64,000 bases of DNA from Paraflavitalea pollutisoli (GTDB lineage: Bacteria > Bacteroidota > Bacteroidia > Chitinophagales > Chitinophagaceae): assembly GCF_029360705.1 (NCBI RefSeq), contig NZ_JARKMX010000008.1, positions 1 through 64,000 on the forward strand, in the 5' to 3' direction. Numbering within the stretch: position 1 is the stretch's first letter; the number at the start of each line of letters is the position of its first letter. A program made the position numbers and the translations under genes. Shown here piece by piece: positions 25,791 through 33,590 of the stretch. The notes beneath the pieces are model-generated. The model saw only the letters and a program-made list of their open reading frames with translations. It was not told the DNA's origin and did no database searches.

Positions 25791-26432
25791 ATGAAGCTAC
25801 TATTCAAAGGAACCAGGTTGTTGCCTGTCTACGGTGTATGCGTGGCGGCTGCGGTGTCTGTCGCCGCTGCTGGTATCAAGCCAAGGAATGAGCATAAGGT
25901 GTTGCCGGAAAAGGCGTTCACGGTGAGGTCATTGTCGGCGGCTGATAGCGCGGCTTCGCAAGCGGCGTTCATGGATGTTTACAAAGTGCTGATGAGCCCG
26001 CGGTGTATGAACTGTCACCCGAGCGGAGAGGCGCCTCTGCAGGGCGATGACAGCCATCCGCATGTGATGGACGTGGCACGTGGCAAAGACGGTAAAGGAA
26101 TGTATGCGCTCAAATGTGCGAATTGTCACCAGCCTGAAAATGTACCAGGGGCCAATATGCCACCCGGCAATCCCAATTGGCACCTGCCGCCAGCTGATAT
26201 GAAAATGGTGTTTGAAGGCAAAACGCCGCGGCAACTCGCTCTGCAGTTGAAAGATCCCAAACAGAATGGACATAAAACGATGCAGCAACTGATCGAACAC
26301 GTATCGCACGATAGCCTGGTGTTGTGGGGATGGAACCCGGGTGAAGGTAGAACCCTGCCGCCCCTCTCCCATGCTGTTTTTGCTGCCCGCTTCAAGGAAT
26401 GGGTGGCAACAGGCGCCGTGGCTCCAAAATAA
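25791..26432 (+). CDS. Exported c-type haem protein of the molybdenum hydroxylase operon
   Basis: A 213-residue exported protein with an N-terminal hydrophobic segment (about 8-28) and two CxxCH haem-attachment motifs: Cys72-Cys75-His76 (RCMNCHPSG) and Cys109-Cys112-His113 (KCANCHQPE). It is often annotated as an isoquinoline 1-oxidoreductase subunit because it travels with the two preceding genes. I infer that it takes electrons from the iron-sulfur subunit in the periplasm, replacing the FAD subunit of xanthine dehydrogenases. No larger cytochrome domain is recognised. Confidence 0.85.
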   Translation: MKLLFKGTRLLPVYGVCVAAAVSVAAAGIKPRNEHKVLPEKAFTVRSLSAADSAASQAAFMDVYKVLMSPRCMNCHPSGEAPLQGDDSHPHVMDVARGKDGKGMYALKCANCHQPENVPGANMPPGNPNWHLPPADMKMVFEGKTPRQLALQLKDPKQNGHKTMQQLIEHVSHDSLVLWGWNPGEGRTLPPLSHAVFAARFKEWVATGAVAPK

Positions 26433-26507
26433 TTGAGGCAACGTGATCATGGCTACCGGTGCGTAGTGCGGATAAAGCATTGCGCACTGGTTTGCGCAAA
26501 TAGTAAG

Positions 26508-26539
26508 TTTTGCCGTGCGTTGTGGGGAGCTTATCTTTA
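26508..26539 (+). promoter_or_regulatory. Promoter of the DUF1080 gene
   Basis: TTTTG (26508-26512), 19 bases, then TATCTTTA (26532-26539), which matches TAnnTTTG at seven of eight positions. Transcription would begin near 26546, a short distance before the preferred start codon at 26562. Confidence 0.55.
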
Positions 26540-26561
26540 GCGCCTAACACCAATGCCTGCT

Positions 26562-27362
26562 ATGAAGTATTCCCTGCTACTCGCTCTGCTAGTCCTGGTC
26601 GCCTGCGCCGGTTGCAAATCGTCCAAGCCTGCGGCCACACCGGCTAAATGGATCTCCTTATTCAACGGAAAAGACATCGACGACTGGTTTGTCAAGATCC
26701 AGCACCACGAAGTGGGGGTCAATTTCGGCAATACCTTCCGGGTAGAAGACAGTATGATCCGGGTGAAATATGATCAGTATGGTGAATTCAATGACCAGTT
26801 TGGCCACCTGTATTATAAAGTTCCTTTCTCCTATTATCATTTGAAACTCGAGTACCGCTTTGTAGGCGAATTGCAGAAGGGCGCGCCTTCCTACACCTTG
26901 CGCAACAGTGGAGTGATGTACCATTCACAGGATCCCCGCACCATGCCGAAGGAGCAGGACTGGCCTATTTCGATCGAAATGCAGTTTCTTGGTGGCCTGG
27001 GCGACGGAAAGCCCCGCACCACGGGTAATATGTGTTCGCCCGGTACGCATATCGTGTACCAGGGCAAACTGGATACCCGGCATTGTATCAATTCTACGTC
27101 GAAAACATATGATGGCGACCAGTGGGTATCTGCCGAGCTCATCGTGCTGGGCGATTCGCTGATCACGCACATCATCAATGGCGATACGGTGATGCAATAT
27201 TCAAAACCGCAGATCGGAGGCGATGTCGCCAACCGCTATGACCCGGCCATCAAGCAGGATGGTAAGATCCTCAATAAAGGATTTATCGCTTTGCAAAGTG
27301 AAGGGCAGCCCGTCGATTTCCGGCGGATCCGTTTGCTGGACCTGTCGCCGGGTAAGCGGTAA
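26562..27362 (+). CDS. DUF1080 (3-keto-disaccharide hydrolase-like) lipoprotein
   Basis: A 266-residue predicted lipoprotein. The signal (MKYSLLLALLVLVACAGC) ends in a lipobox, and a single DUF1080 concanavalin-like domain follows, starting WISLFNGKDIDDWFVK. Internal landmarks are HLKLEYRFVGE, LRNSGVMYHSQ, ISIEMQFLGG and GFIALQSEGQPVDFRRIRL, the usual end. Some members hydrolyse 3-keto-glycosides or related sugars; others are only carbohydrate-binding. An ATG nine bases upstream is possible, but the promoter position favours 26562. The gene has its own promoter and terminator. Confidence 0.88.
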   Translation: MKYSLLLALLVLVACAGCKSSKPAATPAKWISLFNGKDIDDWFVKIQHHEVGVNFGNTFRVEDSMIRVKYDQYGEFNDQFGHLYYKVPFSYYHLKLEYRFVGELQKGAPSYTLRNSGVMYHSQDPRTMPKEQDWPISIEMQFLGGLGDGKPRTTGNMCSPGTHIVYQGKLDTRHCINSTSKTYDGDQWVSAELIVLGDSLITHIINGDTVMQYSKPQIGGDVANRYDPAIKQDGKILNKGFIALQSEGQPVDFRRIRLLDLSPGKR

Positions 27363-27389
27363 TCTTCCTGTAACAAAGCTTTTAAACGA

Positions 27390-27421
27390 GACCGTCTCCC
27401 TACTGTGAGACGGTCTTTTTT
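27390..27421 (+). terminator. Intrinsic terminator of the DUF1080 gene
   Basis: Nine-bp stem GACCGTCTC (27390-27398) / GAGACGGTC (27407-27415) with an 8-base loop, followed by six T residues. Confidence 0.88.
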
Positions 27422-27518
27422 ATTGGGTCGTACTGTGATCAACGTTTCCTGATTTTATAGGGAATACGTACGTGGACGCCAGTCATGCAGAGGGTGGAAC
27501 GAGCTGTATTATTTAAAT

Positions 27519-27544
27519 AAACTTTCAGAATATTTTGAAAGTTT
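27519..27544. promoter_or_regulatory. Inverted repeat, probable operator
   Basis: Perfect 9-bp inverted repeat AAACTTTCA (27519-27527) and TGAAAGTTT (27536-27544) around an 8-base spacer. Its right arm overlaps the -33 TTTG of the promoter at 27533-27564, the position expected for a repressor site. It could form a hairpin, but no T-run follows and it lies upstream of transcription. No regulator gene is adjacent. Confidence 0.6.
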
Positions 27545-27564
27545 GGTATCTGCTACTATCTTTG
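27533..27564 (+). promoter_or_regulatory. Consensus Bacteroidota promoter for the paralogue pair
   Basis: TTTG (27534-27537), exactly 19 bases, then TATCTTTG (27557-27564), a perfect TAnnTTTG. Transcription would start near 27571, about 38 bases before the first gene. Confidence 0.7.
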
Positions 27565-27608
27565 TGGGGTCATCAGCTCTTATTCGTCCATCACTAAACG
27601 CAGCCCTT

Positions 27609-27968
27609 ATGAATATGCTGGCGTACATCATTTACCTGCTCATTACTTACCTGATCACGGTACGGGTTGGCTGGAATTTTTACCGCAATGGCCGTGTGTT
27701 TATATTGACCTTGTTGCGTGGCGACCAGTTATTGACGGACTTTATCAATCGAATCCTGCTGACGGGGTATTACCTGATGAACCTGGGCTATGCTGCCCTC
27801 ATGTTGCGTACCTGGGATACGATCGGGACCTGGCAGGCGTTGCTGGCCAGTATTGTGGTCATGACCGGTCGCATCCTACTCACCTTGTCGGTGATGCATT
27901 TCTGCAATATGGGGGTAATCTACTGGATTGCCCAGAAACAATTTCGTGCTACGAAACCAAATCTGTAA
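27609..27968 (+). CDS. Small integral membrane protein, paralogue 1
   Basis: A 119-residue protein with about four hydrophobic segments (residues 1-18, 44-66, 71-90 and 93-110). The frame opens 22 codons upstream, but that part contains the promoter; the ATG at 27609 is preferred. It shares a pattern with the next gene: an aromatic residue before a hydrophilic FYRNGRVFILTLLRGD turn, then LLTGYYLMNLGYAALML, against LFRNSKVFMLDIFNGK and LFETGFYLLNLGFAFWV. The two are tandem paralogues, five codon-scale bases apart. No family or function is recognised. Confidence 0.75.
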   Translation: MNMLAYIIYLLITYLITVRVGWNFYRNGRVFILTLLRGDQLLTDFINRILLTGYYLMNLGYAALMLRTWDTIGTWQALLASIVVMTGRILLTLSVMHFCNMGVIYWIAQKQFRATKPNL

Positions 27969-27972
27969 TTAT

Positions 27973-28368
27973 ATGAACCCTTCTTATCACTTTACTGCGT
28001 ACCTGATCTATTTACCCGTAGTCATTGTCCTTACCTGGTATGTTGCCCACATCCTTTTCAGGAATAGTAAAGTCTTTATGCTGGACATATTCAATGGCAA
28101 AGCGGAGATAGCGTTGGCGACCAATCGCTTGTTCGAGACAGGATTTTACCTGCTGAACCTGGGCTTTGCATTTTGGGTGATGGAGATCGTGCAGGCGGTA
28201 GATGCACCCCGTACGATGCTGGAGATACTGAGCACCAAGATTGGCGGTTATTGTATCTATTTAGGCATCAGCTTGTTCTTCAACCTTTATCTCTTCTTCC
28301 GGGGCCGCAGGGTGTCGAAAGAGAAGGCACGGCTGGCACAGGCAGGCGTCACCGTACCGAATGCATAA
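27973..28368 (+). CDS. Small integral membrane protein, paralogue 2
   Basis: A 131-residue protein with about four hydrophobic segments, resembling the preceding gene along most of its length (FRNSKVFMLDIFNGK, GFYLLNLGFAFW). It has a longer basic C-terminal tail (RGRRVSKEKARLAQAG) likely facing the cytoplasm. The ATG at 27973 lies four bases after the previous stop, so the pair is one operon. An earlier in-frame ATG lies inside the previous gene and is not needed. A strong terminator follows 10 bases after the stop. Function unknown. Confidence 0.75.
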   Translation: MNPSYHFTAYLIYLPVVIVLTWYVAHILFRNSKVFMLDIFNGKAEIALATNRLFETGFYLLNLGFAFWVMEIVQAVDAPRTMLEILSTKIGGYCIYLGISLFFNLYLFFRGRRVSKEKARLAQAGVTVPNA

Positions 28369-28378
28369 CCCTCATCCG

Positions 28379-28411
28379 AAACAGGCCCGGATGCCCGCCG
28401 GGCCTGTTTTT
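28379..28411 (+). terminator. Intrinsic terminator of the paralogue pair
   Basis: Twelve-bp stem AAACAGGCCCGG (28379-28390) / CCGGGCCTGTTT (28398-28409) with a 7-base loop and T residues to 28411. Confidence 0.88.
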
Positions 28412-28578
28412 GCTGCCTGATCGCAGCAGTCTTGATGCAGATCAAAAAAGCGCCCATAAAGGCTTGTTTTAACTACCGGGGCCGAATCTGCGATAATAGA
28501 TCTGCTTTACTTTCGTTTGTCTATAAACGGGGCAACTGCCGATTGTCCATCAGCGATGCTTCGTTTTCCATTAAACCT

Positions 28579-28911
28579 ATGAAAAAATATTACCTGTATA
28601 TTGGCGCCCGCCAATACGGGCCATTCAGTCTTGCCGAACTGAAAAGTAAGCACCTGCATCACCATACTCCGGTATGGCGGGAAGGGCTCAACGGTTGGGT
28701 CAAGGCGGGCCAGGTCGAAGAGTTACAAGCGATATTACCCGCCATTCCAGTTCCTCCGGCGCTGGTCGAAGCCGAAGAACAGGTGGCCACTCCCCTCGCC
28801 GATGCCCGGCACTCGCACCTTAAAACCCGGTTCTTCAATAAGGTGTTCTTTGTTGTCTGTTTGCTGGTGGCTATGCTGCTGATCATTTTTGGCTTGCTCG
28901 TCAACCGGTAA
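28579..28911 (+). CDS. GYF_2 domain membrane-anchored protein
   Basis: A 110-residue protein. The N-terminal GYF_2 domain (about 2-52) shows YYLYIGARQYGPFSLAEL, then TPVWREGLNGWVKAGQV, the pattern of this peptide-binding-like fold. A proline/alanine linker leads to one C-terminal membrane helix (about 87-107, FFVVCLLVAMLLIIFGLLV). The domain would face the cytoplasm. Bacterial GYF_2 proteins are poorly studied. The frame extends 49 codons upstream, but ATG 28579 starts the domain cleanly. No operon partner is evident. Confidence 0.82.
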   Translation: MKKYYLYIGARQYGPFSLAELKSKHLHHHTPVWREGLNGWVKAGQVEELQAILPAIPVPPALVEAEEQVATPLADARHSHLKTRFFNKVFFVVCLLVAMLLIIFGLLVNR

Positions 28912-29134
28912 ACGCGGGAAAATCGTCTTCCAGCAGGCAATTATTGTCTATTATGTGTTGGTTAAGAGCTTGTTATTCATGGTTCAATGCTGCCATGTTT
29001 CAAAATAGTTATGAATATTCGCGGAAGGTTTCTATCTTGCGACCAAATCGACTTTACGTCGAATATCCTATCTAATCCCCCGAATCCACTCTCCTCCGGC
29101 AAACCGACTATCTCAACCACAAAACAGTCGTACT

Positions 29135-31579
29135 ATGCTAAAACTCTACCCAAGGGTACGGAGGTCTGCTATCCTCCTGCTATGCTCTGCTATTTCTCTT
29201 CCCGCATTTTCAGCCACTTTTGTCGTTACGAATACCAATGGCAGTGGTCCAGGTTCGCTGGCCGAGGCCGTGGCCAACGCCAATGCCAACACGGCTGATG
29301 CGGATGTGATCGAATTCAACCTGCCCGGTGCGGCACCTTTTACCATCAACCTGTCGGCTCCCCTGGTGATCACCGGGCCGGTGTCTATCCTGGGTTATAC
29401 CCAGCCTGGCGCGGCTGCTGGCACCATTGCCGCCCGTACGATCGCTGTCAACATCAATGCGGGTGCTGTGACCGGTAATGCTTTTACCGTTCAGGCCAAT
29501 GATGTAACGATCTCCGGTCTGGCCATTTATGGTGCTCCTGGTTATGGTATCCAGGCGCCTGCTGCTTTCGCTGTCAGCAACCTGTTTGTATGGGGTAACT
29601 ATATCGGTACCGACAACAACGGTACAACCCCTTTCTCCAACGTAAACGGTAACATCGATGTAAACGTAGGCGGCGGTGCCGTTTCTTCCAACATCGTGAT
29701 CGGCGTAAACGGCGATAATACCAACGACGCCAACGAAGGCAACCTGATCGTGGGTACCAGCAGTGGTTCCGGCTCAACCGGAGACGGTATCGCGCTGTGG
29801 TATTGCAACAACTCGACTATCGCCGGTAATATCATCGGTCTCAATAAAAATGGCAACGGCACCAATATGGGCAATGTGCGTGATGGCATCCTGCTGACCG
29901 TAGACTGTTCCAATATAACCATCGGAACGGATGGTGACGGTGTATCGGATGCACTCGAAGGAAACATCATCGGCCGCAATGGCCGTTATGGCATCCAGGT
30001 GGCAGGCAGGTCTTTTGCCAACATCATCATGGGCAATACCATTGGTCTCGATCAAACGGGCGCTGTGGCTCCCAATGCTTATGGTATCGAACTGTTAAAT
30101 GCCTATTCTAATCGCATCGGTACCAATTCAGATGGTATCAGTGACCTGCTCGAAAGAAATATCATCAGTGGTAATACCAACGATGGCATCCATTTCTCCA
30201 GCTATTCTTTCTTTGGATTTGATGCCAATACCAGCAACAACGTCGTCAGAGGTAATATAATAGGTACCAATGCCGCTGGGGCTGCCGGTTTAGGCAATCT
30301 TAGAAATGGTATCACCCTGCATGCGTCACAATCGGGGTTCTTTGTGAACGACAACCTGATTGGTACCAATCACGACGGTGTGCTCGATGCCAATGAAGCC
30401 AATGTGATCGCTTACAACGGTCTGCATGGTATCCGTGTGGTGAATCCCATTACGGGCGCGGGATCTACCGGCAACAAATTTGCGGGTAACCGTATTTACA
30501 ACAATGCCCAGTTGGGTATCGATCTGCAATATGATGGCGGCCCTATGGAGCCATACAGCGTAAACATCAACGACCAGGATGATGTGGATGCAGGCGCCAA
30601 CAACCTGCTGAATGCGCCCGTACTGACCACAGTACAAGTAGATGGCAGCGACCTATTGGTGACTGGCTTTACCCGTCCGGGTTCGATCGTGGAGTTTTAT
30701 GTAGCTGATGCAGGTCCGCACCCCGCTCCCCTGCCCGGCGGTTTCTCTAAAGATTTCGGTCAGGGTATGACTTACCTGTTCCGTGCACAGGAAGGCACCA
30801 CGCTCAATGGTATTGCCGATGATGACAATACCACCGGTTCGTACGACGAAACGATCGAAGGTGCTGGTTCTGGCGGCAGCCGTACTGAAAACAGGTTTAC
30901 CTTCCGCATTCCCCTGAGCTCCCTGGCTGGCTTTTCTCCTTCCGCAGGCACGCGTATCACATCGCTGGCGTATGAAACAGCTACCGGCGCCGGCAATACA
31001 TCCGAGTTTGGTGGTGTATTCGCGCTGATCAACCTGCCGGTTCATTTCGACGCCTTTTTTGGTCGTTTGCAGGATGGTAAGGCCTACCTGAGCTGGACTA
31101 CATCGGCTGAAGAGAACAATAGTCATTTCGACATCGAGCGCAGCAACGATGGCGCAGCGTATACCAAGATCGGTAAGGTAGCGCCCAAGTTCGGTGTGAT
31201 CAATCAGTATGAATTTACCGATGCGGCTCCTGCTCCCGGTGTGAACTACTACCGCATCCGCCAGATTGATCTCGATGGTCGTCCTACGCTGAGTAAGGTA
31301 GTAACCCTCCGCAGTGAACTGGGTCAGTTTACGGCCAAGGTAGGTCCCAATCCGTTTGCAGGTAGCATCAATGTATTCTACGAACTGAAAAGAGCTGAAT
31401 CGCTGACCGTTCGCCTGTATGACCAGGGCGGTCGTGTGATCAAGCAATACAATGTGCGTGGTGGTGTAGGTGTTAACACCTATGTGATCGGTGATCTGCA
31501 ATCTTTACCCAAAGGTCAGTACACCATTGAACTGGCGGGCGATAGCTTCAGGCATCGTCAGCAACTGATCAAACAATAA
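29135..31579 (+). CDS. Secreted beta-helix protein with T9SS C-terminal domain
   Basis: An 814-residue exported protein. A signal peptide (to about 26, LPAFSA) is followed by a right-handed parallel beta-helix (about 30-500) that begins with a typical TNTNGSGPGSLAEAV motif. Acidic blocks resembling calcium sites recur inside it: GVNGDNTNDANEGN (190-203), GTDGDGVSDALEGN (264-277), GTNSDGISDLLERN (329-342) and GTNHDGVLDANEAN (410-423). After a beta-sandwich region come an IERSNDGAAYTKIG fibronectin-like module (about 640-725) and a type A sorting domain (about 735-814) ending LPKGQYTIELAG. The protein should be exported by the type IX system and anchored or released at the surface. Enzyme activity is not evident. 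Confidence 0.85.
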   Translation: MLKLYPRVRRSAILLLCSAISLPAFSATFVVTNTNGSGPGSLAEAVANANANTADADVIEFNLPGAAPFTINLSAPLVITGPVSILGYTQPGAAAGTIAARTIAVNINAGAVTGNAFTVQANDVTISGLAIYGAPGYGIQAPAAFAVSNLFVWGNYIGTDNNGTTPFSNVNGNIDVNVGGGAVSSNIVIGVNGDNTNDANEGNLIVGTSSGSGSTGDGIALWYCNNSTIAGNIIGLNKNGNGTNMGNVRDGILLTVDCSNITIGTDGDGVSDALEGNIIGRNGRYGIQVAGRSFANIIMGNTIGLDQTGAVAPNAYGIELLNAYSNRIGTNSDGISDLLERNIISGNTNDGIHFSSYSFFGFDANTSNNVVRGNIIGTNAAGAAGLGNLRNGITLHASQSGFFVNDNLIGTNHDGVLDANEANVIAYNGLHGIRVVNPITGAGSTGNKFAGNRIYNNAQLGIDLQYDGGPMEPYSVNINDQDDVDAGANNLLNAPVLTTVQVDGSDLLVTGFTRPGSIVEFYVADAGPHPAPLPGGFSKDFGQGMTYLFRAQEGTTLNGIADDDNTTGSYDETIEGAGSGGSRTENRFTFRIPLSSLAGFSPSAGTRITSLAYETATGAGNTSEFGGVFALINLPVHFDAFFGRLQDGKAYLSWTTSAEENNSHFDIERSNDGAAYTKIGKVAPKFGVINQYEFTDAAPAPGVNYYRIRQIDLDGRPTLSKVVTLRSELGQFTAKVGPNPFAGSINVFYELKRAESLTVRLYDQGGRVIKQYNVRGGVGVNTYVIGDLQSLPKGQYTIELAGDSFRHRQQLIKQ

Positions 31580-31599
31580 GTTTAGTTACCAATTAACAC

Positions 31600-31635
31600 C
31601 AAAAGCCCCTGGTTTACCGGGGGCTTTTGTATTTT
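31600..31635 (+). terminator. Intrinsic terminator of the beta-helix gene
   Basis: Ten-bp stem CAAAAGCCCC (31600-31609) / GGGGCTTTTG (31620-31629) followed by a T-rich tail (TATTTT). Confidence 0.8.
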
Positions 31636-31661
31636 AGTGTAATAACCCCCTCATTGCCGTT

Positions 31662-32171
31662 ATGAAAAGTATTTACAAGATTGTTTGGCTCGCGGCTATC
31701 GTCGCCTCTTCGTCCGGTTGTGCTTCGATCGTCAGCAAGAGCAACTGGCCCGTCACCATTCACTCCGATCCTTCGGGTGCGAACATTAACATTATCAACC
31801 GAAAGGGCGTTGAAGTGTATTCGGGACGTACACCGGCTACCATGAAATTGAAATCTGGTTCGGGATTTTTCGCGAAAGAGTCCTATACGGTCTCCTTCAA
31901 GATGGATGGCTTTCAGGACAAGAAAGTAACCCTGGAATGCAAGTTGAACGGCTGGTATATTGGTAACGTGGTGTTTGGCGGCTTGCTCGGTTTCCTGATC
32001 ATCGATCCTGCTACCGGTGCCATGTACAAGCTGGAGAATGATTTTGTGGAAGCGCGGATGGATAGAACGGACAATGCTACAACCATGGCGCCTGCTGGTG
32101 AGCATTCGTTGAAGATCTTAAGTAAGGATGATTTGCCCGCCGAATGGGCGAAGCACCTGGTGAAACTGTAA
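31662..32171 (+). CDS. PEGA-like lipoprotein
   Basis: A 169-residue predicted lipoprotein with a lipobox at Cys20 (ASSSGC). A PEGA-like beta domain follows, with WPVTIHSDPSGANINI, then YSGRTPATMKLKSG and FKMDGFQDKKVTLE, the usual P-x-G-A and G-x-TP signature. A small hydrophobic glycine-rich segment (about 103-120, NVVFGGLLGFLIIDPATGAM) resembles glycine-zipper stretches of envelope lipoproteins. It probably sits at the outer or inner membrane facing the periplasm. Monocistronic, converging with the mannoside operon. Confidence 0.75.
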   Translation: MKSIYKIVWLAAIVASSSGCASIVSKSNWPVTIHSDPSGANINIINRKGVEVYSGRTPATMKLKSGSGFFAKESYTVSFKMDGFQDKKVTLECKLNGWYIGNVVFGGLLGFLIIDPATGAMYKLENDFVEARMDRTDNATTMAPAGEHSLKILSKDDLPAEWAKHLVKL

Positions 32172-32203
32172 ATCGCTACAGGGTAAGTCGACAGACATAC
32201 CCT

Positions 32204-33454
32204 TTATTTTTTCGTTAGGGGGTCAAGTCGTTTCAAGAGTTCGAGGCAGGCCCTGCCATTGTGGTAAGGGCATTTCCAGAGGCCGGCCTTGTCTTCCCAC
32301 GACATATCTGTTTTGTCGGCTCCGGACGCCTCTGTCAGTACGCCCCATTTCCATTCACCCAGTTCCTGGTCGAGGATATGTTCGCGAATAAAGCTCCAGC
32401 TGTTGAGGCTGTGCTGTAGAAAATGTTGATCGTCTGACAATTGCCAGGCGTGGAAGAATCCTACCATGGCTTCGGCCTGGGGCCACCAATGTTTTTCCTT
32501 CACCCAGATATTGCTGGCGCCATCGTGCTCGTACCACATACCACCGTCTACATCGAGGCCTCTCACGGCCGCGTAGGCCATTTGGATCGTTGCTTTTTTC
32601 ACCCGGATGATCAGTTCGGGATCTTGGAGTATCGGGGTGCTTTCGGCCAATAACCAGGAAGCCGCGATATCATGACCAAATGATACCACGGTACTATCGG
32701 GGCGCCATTGTTCATTGAAATGCTGCACCTGGTGCCAGGTGCCTGGATGTATGATATGGTTGAGGAAGTTATTGACGAGGCGGATGATCTGCCGGCGCAG
32801 GTTTTCGTCGGGCCATAAGCGAAACAGGCTGCTATACGCTTCCAGTACGTGTAGTTGCGTATGCATGGCTTTTTGATCTCCTCCGCCTGTGGCCGTGGTT
32901 TCCGGGTTCCGGAGGGGATTCCATTGGCTGTCGAAAGCCTGCCGGTATCCCTCGTTCTCTTTATCGTAGCCATGTCTTTCCAGCAGGGTATACAGTTCGA
33001 TGGCCCGGTCGATCACGGTATCGCGACGGGTGGCTTTGTAGTATTCGCAGAAGGCATACAGCGTGAAGGCTTGTGCCAGGATTTTTTTATCGGTATCGAA
33101 CGGGTGACCGGCATGGTCGAGGGTCCAATACACACCACCCATTTGGTCATCGACAAAATGGGTCACGATGTATTCATAAGCCCTCGTAGCGAGGGCCAGG
33201 TGTTCGTGCTGGTGGGTATGGTTGAAAGCGGCGGAGAACGTCCACAATATGCGACTGTTGAGCACAACGCCTTTGGGTGCAAGGATATCAACCGTATTGT
33301 GGTGGTCGATGCTTCCATAGAAGCCACCATATTGTTCATCGACGGCATGCCTGCTCCACCAGGAAAGGATGGCGTTGAACTCTTGTTCGATCTGGGTACG
33401 GAATTGCTGTAATTGTTCTATTACAGGCTCATCCTGCATAACAGGGGTTGTCAT
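32204..33454 (-). CDS. AGE-family epimerase (cellobiose/mannobiose 2-epimerase)
   Basis: A 416-residue (alpha/alpha)6-barrel epimerase. It shows the residues conserved in cellobiose 2-epimerases: Arg68 (LNSRILWTFSAA), His198 (MHTQLHVLEAY), His261 (SFGHDIAASW), KEKHWWPQAEAM (His322) and His398 (CPYHNGRACLEL). Such enzymes interconvert beta-1,4-mannobiose and mannosylglucose, or cellobiose and glucosylmannose. Beside a GH130 phosphorylase and a symporter, the mannobiose to mannosylglucose step is the likely role, as in the known Bacteroides fragilis mannan pathway. It is last in the minus-strand unit, 136 bases after GH130. Confidence 0.9.
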   Translation of the reverse strand: MTTPVMQDEPVIEQLQQFRTQIEQEFNAILSWWSRHAVDEQYGGFYGSIDHHNTVDILAPKGVVLNSRILWTFSAAFNHTHQHEHLALATRAYEYIVTHFVDDQMGGVYWTLDHAGHPFDTDKKILAQAFTLYAFCEYYKATRRDTVIDRAIELYTLLERHGYDKENEGYRQAFDSQWNPLRNPETTATGGGDQKAMHTQLHVLEAYSSLFRLWPDENLRRQIIRLVNNFLNHIIHPGTWHQVQHFNEQWRPDSTVVSFGHDIAASWLLAESTPILQDPELIIRVKKATIQMAYAAVRGLDVDGGMWYEHDGASNIWVKEKHWWPQAEAMVGFFHAWQLSDDQHFLQHSLNSWSFIREHILDQELGEWKWGVLTEASGADKTDMSWEDKAGLWKCPYHNGRACLELLKRLDPLTKK

Positions 33455-33590
33455 AGGCTAAATATACTCACCGGGTAATGAAACTGCATCAGTACAAATA
33501 CGGTGTTGCCCCCTCCGACGCCAAAATTTGATTTACATCAGTTAAAATAAGTATTTAGATTTTTCCCGTTTATTTGTTGTGTATTGATGC

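Noticed and set aside
30653-31501. 282-codon minus-strand open frame
   Set aside because: Antisense to the beta-helix T9SS gene; no motif and no start context.
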